Of a stretch of DNA of 64,000 nucleotides, positions 57,368-64,000 are shown one piece after another. How positions within the stretch are numbered: position 1 is the first letter of the stretch; every line of letters starts with the position of its first letter. The notes under the pieces were generated by a model. It made no database searches. It was not told the DNA's origin and saw only the letters and a program-made list of their open reading frames with translations. The position numbers were made by a program, and so were the translations under genes. Source of the stretch: Agromyces luteolus (GTDB lineage Bacteria; Actinomycetota; Actinomycetes; Actinomycetales; Microbacteriaceae); contig NZ_WODA01000002.1 of the NCBI RefSeq assembly GCF_009729855.1, positions 403,630-467,629 of the forward strand, written 5' to 3'.

Positions 57368-59161
57368 ATGGGCGCGAGCGACGACGGGCGGCGGCAGGCG
57401 AGGCCGCGACGGATGCCGCGCTGGGTGCCGCCCGGCGTCGAGGTGGCGCGCCACTACCGCCGCGACTGGCTCGTGCCCGACCTGCGCGCCGGGATCGTGG
57501 TCACGGCGCTCCTGATCCCCGCGGGCATGGGCTACGCGCGGGTCGCCGGGCTGCCGCCGGAGACCGGCCTCTACGCGACGATCGTGCCCCTGCTGGCCTA
57601 CGCCGTCTTCGGGCCGAGCCGCATCCTCGTGCTCGGTCCGGACTCGGCGCTCGCGCCGATCATCGCCGCCGCGATCCTCCCCCTCGCGGTCGGCGACGAC
57701 GAGCGGGCGGTCGCGCTCGCCGGGCTGCTCGCGATCATGGTCGGCGTCATCCTCCTCGTCGGGGGGCTGCTGCGGCTCGGCTTCGTCACCGACCTGCTCT
57801 CGAAGCCCATCCGCGTCGGGTACCTCAACGCGATCGCCCTGCTCGTGCTCATCTCGCAGGTCCCGCCGCTCCTCGGCTTCTCGGTCGACGAGGACTCGCC
57901 CGTCGCCGAGGTCGGCGCGATCTGGTCGGCGCTCGTCGGCGGCGAGGCCGACCCGCTCGCGGTGGCGTTCGGGCTCGGCTCGCTCGTGGTGATCGTCGGC
58001 CTGACCCTGCTCCGATCGCCCGTGCCGGGCGTGCTCGTGGCCGTCGTCGCGGCGACCCTCCTCACCTGGATCCTGGGCCTCGGGGAGCGGCTGCCGGTGG
58101 TGGGCGCGCTCCCGTCGGGGCTGCCCGCTCCCGCGCTGGGCGGGCTCGAATGGGCGGATGTCGCGGGGCTCGCGCTGCCCGCCGCGGGCATCGCCCTCGT
58201 CGCCTTCACCGACACGGCGGTGTTCTCGCGCTCGCTCGCGGCACGTCGCGGCGAGACGGTGAGCGGCAGCGGGGAGATGGCGGCCATCGGCTCGGCGAAC
58301 GTGGCCGCGGGCCTGCTCGGCGGGTTCCCGATCTCCGCCTCGTCGTCGCGGACGCCGGTCGCCGAGCAGGCCGGCTCGAAGTCGCAGCTGACGGGCGTGG
58401 TGGGTGCGGTGCTCCTCGTCCTGTTCATCCTGCTCGCGCCGGGCGTGACCGAGTTCCTGCCGTCGGCCGCGCTCGCCGCTGTCGTCGTCACGGCGGCCGC
58501 GCGCCTCATCGACGTGCGCGGGTTCGCCCGGCTGGTCCGCATGGACAAGGTGGATGCCGCGCTCTCGGCGGCCGCGTTCGTCGGCGTGTTCGTGTTCGGG
58601 GTCATCGAGGGCATCGCGGTGACGATCGGGCTCTCGCTCCTGGCGTTCGTGTACCACTCGTGGCGTCCGTACCGGGCCGAGCTCGGCCGGGTGACCGGGC
58701 TGCGCGGGTACCACGACCTCTCGCGCAACCCGGAGGGCGAGCGGATCCCGGGCGTCGTGATCGTGCGGTTCGACGCGCCGCTGTTCTTCGCCAACGGCGG
58801 CCTGTTCGACGACTTCGTCCGCGCGCGCGTCGAGGCGGCCGGTCCCGACGTCCGCACGGTGATCCTCGCCGCTGAGCCGATCACCGACATCGACACGACC
58901 GCCGTCGACGAGTTCGTCGAGCTCGATGACTGGCTCGCGAGCCGCGGCATCCGTCTCGTCATCGCGGAGATGAAGGACCCGGTCGTCGACGTGCTGCGGC
59001 GCTACGGCCTCGCCGATCGCTTCACGCCCGACCGCTTCGCGCCGACGGTCGGCGCCGCGGTCGACGAGATCACGGGCACGCTGCGCGGGGACCTCGAGGG
59101 CACGAAGTGGGACGACGACGAGCCCGAGCGGCCGGACGCGCCGGACCAGCCGGCCCGCTGA
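57368..59161 (+). CDS. SulP-family anion transporter with STAS domain
   Basis: 597 residues. Membrane domain: DLRAGIVVTALLIPAGMGYARVAGLPPETGLYATIVPLLAYAVFG (helices 1-3), LVLGPDSALAPIIAAAI, GSGEMAAIGSANVAAGLLGGFPISASSSRT. A C-terminal STAS domain begins near residue 440 (GVVIVRFDAPLFFANGGLFDDFV, then ITDIDTTAVDEFVELDDWL). It is likely to transport sulfate or bicarbonate; the ion is not decided. A 42-bp spacer follows the PAP2 gene. The tail is Glu/Asp/Pro-rich. Confidence 0.92.
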   Translation: MGASDDGRRQARPRRMPRWVPPGVEVARHYRRDWLVPDLRAGIVVTALLIPAGMGYARVAGLPPETGLYATIVPLLAYAVFGPSRILVLGPDSALAPIIAAAILPLAVGDDERAVALAGLLAIMVGVILLVGGLLRLGFVTDLLSKPIRVGYLNAIALLVLISQVPPLLGFSVDEDSPVAEVGAIWSALVGGEADPLAVAFGLGSLVVIVGLTLLRSPVPGVLVAVVAATLLTWILGLGERLPVVGALPSGLPAPALGGLEWADVAGLALPAAGIALVAFTDTAVFSRSLAARRGETVSGSGEMAAIGSANVAAGLLGGFPISASSSRTPVAEQAGSKSQLTGVVGAVLLVLFILLAPGVTEFLPSAALAAVVVTAAARLIDVRGFARLVRMDKVDAALSAAAFVGVFVFGVIEGIAVTIGLSLLAFVYHSWRPYRAELGRVTGLRGYHDLSRNPEGERIPGVVIVRFDAPLFFANGGLFDDFVRARVEAAGPDVRTVILAAEPITDIDTTAVDEFVELDDWLASRGIRLVIAEMKDPVVDVLRRYGLADRFTPDRFAPTVGAAVDEITGTLRGDLEGTKWDDDEPERPDAPDQPAR

Positions 59162-59251
59162 CGGTCGGCTGCCCCGGCCAACGTCGGCGCGGGCCGTTGG
59201 ACCCGCGGTCACGGCAGGAGGCCGCCTAGCCTCGGAGGCGGGAGGTGCGCG

Positions 59252-59437
59252 ATGAGCAACGGGTCGAACGCGGGTCTCGCCGGCGGCGGCGCGATCTACG
59301 GTCTCGGGATCTTCGGGGCCTGGGTGTACTTCTGGCAGCAGGCCGACGCGTTCTGGGAGTACGTCTGGGCGATCTTCCAGGGCCTGTTCTGGCCGGCGTT
59401 CATGGTCTACGAGCTCTTCGCCGCGCTCGGCGAGTGA
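59252..59437 (+). CDS. 61-residue membrane microprotein coupled to a multicopper oxidase
   Basis: Residues 10-55 are rich in Trp, Phe and Tyr (AIYGLGIFGAWVYFWQQ, WEYVWAIFQGLFWPAFMVYE), suggesting one or two membrane helices. GCGGGAGGTGCGCG precedes the ATG and a -10-like TAGCCT lies at 59225-59230. Its TGA overlaps the GTG of the oxidase gene (GTGA). No family is recognised; similar small proteins may have escaped annotation. Confidence 0.7.
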   Translation: MSNGSNAGLAGGGAIYGLGIFGAWVYFWQQADAFWEYVWAIFQGLFWPAFMVYELFAALGE

Positions 59438-60978
59438 GCGGCGCCGACCCGGGCACGGGAACGTCCGGTCCGAGCCGTCGGACCGTCCTGATCGGCGGCG
59501 CCGCGGCGGTCGGCGCGATCGCCGTCGGAGCCGGCGGCCTCGCCTGGTGGACCGGGTCGCGCGTCGGCGACGCCGAGCCGGGTGCCCCGACCGGCACGGA
59601 CGGGGGCGGATCGCCCGACACGGCTCCCGGCGACGCCGCGGAGGAGACCTTCTCCGAGCCCGAGGTGCGCGCGAGCTCCGGCGGGCGCCTCGACCTCGAA
59701 CTCGCGGCGGCGGTCGCGACCGTCGCGGTCGGCGGCCGGCAGGTGCGCGTCCTCGGCTTCGAGGGCGGCATGCCGGGGCCGACCCTGCGGGTCCGGCCCG
59801 GCGACCGGATCTCACTCCGGTACCGCAACGACCTCGGCGCCGCGACGAACCTGCACACTCACGGGCTCGAGGTCTCGCCGGAGGGCAATTCCGACAACGT
59901 CTTCGTGATGATCCCGGCTGGCGGCACGTTCGACTACGCCTACGAGCTCGGCCCGGACCATCCGCCCGGTGTCTTCTGGTACCACCCGCACCACCACGGC
60001 ACGACCGCCGAGCAGCTGTTCGCCGGCCTGTACGGTGCCATCGTCGTCGAGGACGCCGAGCCGATCCCGGTGGCGCGCGAGCGGGTGCTCGTCATCGCCG
60101 ACATCGCGTTCGACGCGAACGGCGACGTCGCCGCCGCGTCGCGCCCCGAGCGCATGCTCGGCCGCGAGGGCGACCTCGTGCTCGTGAACGGCCTGCTGCT
60201 GCCCACGATGGTCGCGGCGCCGGGCGAGCGCGAGCGCTGGCGGATCGTCAACGCCTGCACGTCGCGCTACCTGCGGCTGCGCCTCGACGGGCAGCGGATG
60301 CGACTGCTCGGCATCGACGCCGGCCGGTACGACGAACCCCGCGAGGTCGACGAGATCGTGCTCCTGCCCGGCAACCGCGCCGACGTGCTCGTCGACGCGA
60401 CGGCGGGCGAGGCCGTGCTGCAGACCCTGCCGTTCGACCGTGGCCGCATGGGCGCGATGGGCGCGCCGCGCAGCGCGACGACCGGCGCCGACCTGGCGCG
60501 GTTCGTGGTGCGGGGGGATGCCGCGGCCTCCGCCGCACCGCCGCCCGCGGCATCCGCACCTCGTGACCGTCGCGACCTCCGCGACGAGGAGGTGACCGGG
60601 CGCCGCACCCTCACGCTCGCGATGGGCGGGATGGGCGGCGGCATGGGGCAGGGCATGGCGTTCACGATCGACGGACGCACGTTCGCCGAGGGCCGCACCG
60701 ACCTCGAACCGTCGGCGGGCGCGATCGAGGAGTGGACGATCGAGAACACGAGCACCATGGACCATCCGTTCCACCTGCACGTGTGGCCCATGCAGCTCGT
60801 CGAGGTCGACGGAGCACCCGTGTCGGGCGTGGACCGGCGCGACGTCGTGCCGGTGCCGGCGGGCGGGCGGGTCGTGGTGCGGATCGCGTTCGAGGGCATC
60901 ACCGGGCGCACGGTCTACCACTGCCACATCCTCGACCACGAGGACCTCGGCATGATGGGCGCGATCCGCGTCGCGTGA
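59434..60978 (+). CDS. Multicopper oxidase with TAT-type signal
   Basis: 514 residues from GTG 59434. The twin-arginine signal SRRTVLIGGAAAVGAIAVGAGGLA implies export in folded form. Copper ligands are complete: LHTHGLE (about residue 140), FWYHPHHHGT (about 185), HPFHLHVWP (about 445) and HCHILDHEDLGMM (about 496), the T1/T2/T3 copper sites. A methionine/glycine-rich stretch (GGMGGGMGQGMAF) resembles copper-binding inserts of CueO-type cuprous oxidases. It may detoxify copper or oxidise phenols; it lies 15 kb from the CopD-CtaG gene. Translationally coupled to the upstream microprotein. Confidence 0.9.
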   Translation: MSGADPGTGTSGPSRRTVLIGGAAAVGAIAVGAGGLAWWTGSRVGDAEPGAPTGTDGGGSPDTAPGDAAEETFSEPEVRASSGGRLDLELAAAVATVAVGGRQVRVLGFEGGMPGPTLRVRPGDRISLRYRNDLGAATNLHTHGLEVSPEGNSDNVFVMIPAGGTFDYAYELGPDHPPGVFWYHPHHHGTTAEQLFAGLYGAIVVEDAEPIPVARERVLVIADIAFDANGDVAAASRPERMLGREGDLVLVNGLLLPTMVAAPGERERWRIVNACTSRYLRLRLDGQRMRLLGIDAGRYDEPREVDEIVLLPGNRADVLVDATAGEAVLQTLPFDRGRMGAMGAPRSATTGADLARFVVRGDAAASAAPPPAASAPRDRRDLRDEEVTGRRTLTLAMGGMGGGMGQGMAFTIDGRTFAEGRTDLEPSAGAIEEWTIENTSTMDHPFHLHVWPMQLVEVDGAPVSGVDRRDVVPVPAGGRVVVRIAFEGITGRTVYHCHILDHEDLGMMGAIRVA

Positions 60979-61092
60979 ACCGACCGCGTTCCCGCGACGA
61001 CGCGCTCGGGACACCGGGACGAAAGGCCGCCGATCCCGGGGCCGCGGGAGTACCGTGTGACTCGTCGAGGCAGCCGTCGAAAGGAATTCCCC

Positions 61093-61472
61093 GTGGATCT
61101 CTGGCAGTGGTTCTGGTTCTTCTTCTGGATCTTCGCGTACGTCGCGTACCTGATGGTGCTCATCTACATCGTGATCGACATCTTCCGCGACCACTCGCTG
61201 AACGGGTGGCTGAAGGCGGTGTGGATCGTCTTCCTCGTGTTCCTGCCGTGGCTCACGGGACTCGTGTACCTGATCGCGCGCGGCCGCGGGATGGCCGAGC
61301 GGTCGGCGCGGAAGCAGGTGGAGTACGAGACGCACACGGCGGAGGAGTACCGCCAGATCTCGTTCGCGAACCCGGCCGATGAGATCGCGAAGGCGCAGGC
61401 GCTGCGCGACCAGGGCGTCATCAGCGATGGCGAGTTCGAGGCGATCAAGGCGAAGGCGCTGGGGTCGAAGTT

Positions 61473-61476
<4 letters not shown>
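61093..61476 (+). CDS. PLDc_N and SHOCT domain membrane protein
   Basis: 127 residues. Two membrane helices form the PLDc_N-like part (FWFFFWIFAYVAYLMVLIYIVIDIF, then WLKAVWIVFLVFLPWLTGLVYLI). The C-terminal SHOCT motif is ADEIAKAQALRDQGVISDGEFEAIKAKAL. GTG 61093 is decided by GAAAGGAA about 8 nt upstream; a -10-like TACCGT lies at 61051-61056. Function unknown. Its stop codon overlaps the proposed CTG start of the ABC1 kinase gene. Confidence 0.83.
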
Positions 61477-63167
<1,691 letters not shown>

Positions 63168-63210
63168 CGGCTGCGGAAACGTAGACTGTCGTCCCCCGCT
63201 CCGGGTGCCA

Positions 63211-63216
63211 TACACT
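63211..63216 (+). promoter_or_regulatory. Putative -10 box for a leaderless sigma factor mRNA
   Basis: TACACT ends 6 nt before GTG 63223, which has no ribosome-binding site. Confidence 0.5.
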
Positions 63217-63222
63217 CGGCGG

Positions 63223-63870
63223 GTGGCCGACCCCGACGGCGCACTCGCGCACCCCCCGATGCGAGCCGAGCTCGCGCCGCGCGTGCGCCGCGCGATGGGA
63301 GCGGAGCCGTTCCACGCCATCCTCGCGGCGGCGCAGGCGGGTGCGCGATGGGCGAACACCGAACTCTGGAACGAGTACGCGCCCGCCGTGGCGGCATTCC
63401 TCCGTGCACGCGGATCGCGCGAGCCCGACGACCTGACGAGCGAGGTCTTCCTCGCGGTGTTCGACCGGATCGGCGCCTTCCACGGCGGCGAGGCCGAGTT
63501 CCGGGCGTTCGTGTTCACGATCGCGTACCGCCGGCTCACCGACGAGCTGCGCCGGCGCGGGCGCCGGGGCGATCACGAGGAATGGCAGGAGGAGCTCGAC
63601 GACCGCCGTGCGCCGAGCGCCGAGGACGAGGCGCTCGGACGCCTCGGCGATCGAGCCGCGCGCGAGCTCATCGACTCGCTCGCGCCCGACCAGCGCGACG
63701 TGATGGTGCTGCGCATCCTGGGCGACCTGACCGTCGATCAGGTCGCGGTCGTGGTCGGCAAGCGACCCGGCGCCGTGAAGGCGCTGCAGCGACGTGCGCT
63801 GGAATCCCTTCGCAGGAAGATCTCCTCCGGCCGTACCCCTGCGCGGGCCTTCGACGATGGCGGGAAGTGA
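63223..63870 (+). CDS. RNA polymerase sigma-70 family (ECF-type) factor
   Basis: 215 residues from GTG 63223; GTG 63205 is in frame but lies upstream of the predicted transcript start. Region 2 is DLTSEVFLAVFDRIGAFHGGEAEFRAFVFTIAYRRLTDELRRRGRR (in pieces: SEVFLAVFDRI, FRAFVFTIAYRRLTDELRR) and region 4 is LAPDQRDVMVLRILGDLTVDQVAVVVGKRPGAVKALQRRALESLRR (LTVDQVAVVVGK helix-turn-helix). It would direct RNA polymerase to a dedicated regulon. The gene immediately downstream is a candidate anti-sigma factor. Confidence 0.88.
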   Translation: MADPDGALAHPPMRAELAPRVRRAMGAEPFHAILAAAQAGARWANTELWNEYAPAVAAFLRARGSREPDDLTSEVFLAVFDRIGAFHGGEAEFRAFVFTIAYRRLTDELRRRGRRGDHEEWQEELDDRRAPSAEDEALGRLGDRAARELIDSLAPDQRDVMVLRILGDLTVDQVAVVVGKRPGAVKALQRRALESLRRKISSGRTPARAFDDGGK

Positions 63871-63871
63871 G

Positions 63872-64000
63872 ATGACGACGAACCGGATCACCGACGAGAT
63901 CGCGGAGGCACTCCTTCGGGGCCGTTCCCCCCACGGCCGCGAAGACCTCTCCCCCCTCGCCGACGCGATCGCCGGCTTCCGGGACTCGTCATCCGGGGGG
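63872..64000 (+). CDS. Unknown protein downstream of the sigma factor (3' end outside window)
   Basis: The frame is open from ATG 63872 to the window end (43 codons: MTTNRITDEIAEALLRGRSP, then HGREDLSPLADAIAGFRDSS). GGAAG lies upstream, and the start is 1 nt after the sigma factor stop; ATG 63857 is in frame too. Only a hydrophilic N-terminus is visible. Position suggests a cotranscribed anti-sigma factor, which the visible residues neither prove nor exclude. Confidence 0.6.
   Translation, partial: MTTNRITDEIAEALLRGRSPHGREDLSPLADAIAGFRDSSSGG

Noticed and set aside
56375..59815. A 1146-codon minus-strand frame opposite the PAP2, SulP and oxidase genes
   Set aside because: Arg/Asp/His/Glu-rich low-complexity translation typical of antisense of high-GC genes, with no recognisable domain.

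Overview
The window is GC-rich (roughly 70%) bacterial chromosome. The gene set and order point to an actinobacterium, most likely of the family Microbacteriaceae (an Agromyces- or Microbacterium-like organism). The evidence is the rpsF-ssb-rpsR-rplI-dnaB block downstream of a CCA-adding enzyme, actinobacterial-type GTG/TTG/CTG starts with many 4-nt gene overlaps, start codons placed one turn after a -10 box (leaderless mRNAs), and the MetP/MetS-type transporter pair. The genus is an inference. No phage, insertion sequence, CRISPR array, rRNA or tRNA gene was recognised.

Layout. 1-6.6 kb: 3' part of cca, an AbiEi/DUF559-like gene bracketed by two copies of a 68-bp palindrome, the ribosomal/replication operon rpsF-ssb-rpsR-rplI with a likely autoregulatory leader, then dnaB (TTG start) behind a 500-bp spacer rich in DnaA boxes. 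6.7-16 kb: small membrane proteins, a PLP aminotransferase, and a catabolic locus (flavin oxidase, dialkylglycine decarboxylase dgdA, a flavin aromatic hydroxylase, an IclR regulator) with a candidate shared operator, followed by an HTH-adenylyl cyclase fusion. 16-25 kb: proton-translocating transhydrogenase pntAB, small membrane proteins, purB with a coupled tyrosine phosphatase, and a WXG-like/hydrolase pair. 25-30 kb: hisC followed by E1-alpha, E1-beta and E2 of a 2-oxoacid dehydrogenase. 30-34 kb: zinc uptake (znuA-znuC-znuB-znuB-zur) behind a Zur-type operator. 34-40 kb: glycine betaine/proline ABC transporter (proVWX), a third 68-bp palindrome and glutamate decarboxylase. 40-42 kb: rpmB-rpmG-rpsN (zinc-free ribosomal protein forms) and HU. 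42-49.5 kb: CopD-CtaG fusion, a Pif1-like helicase, membrane proteins and a serine-hydrolase homologue that has lost its catalytic residues. 49.5-64 kb: glutamine amidotransferase, DHA2 efflux pump, DUF2252 protein, NSS transporter with its small subunit, two PAP2 phosphatases, SulP transporter, TAT-exported multicopper oxidase with a coupled microprotein, an ABC1 kinase that appears to start at CTG, a sigma factor and the start of a downstream gene.

Most genes are chromosomal housekeeping or nutrient-transport functions. The most unusual material is between the genes: three dispersed 68-bp palindromes (two bracketing a nuclease-like gene), a second 47-bp palindrome family, DnaA boxes ahead of dnaB, a shared palindromic operator in the aromatic/amino acid locus, and a strongly over-represented heptamer GGATGCC/GGCATCC.
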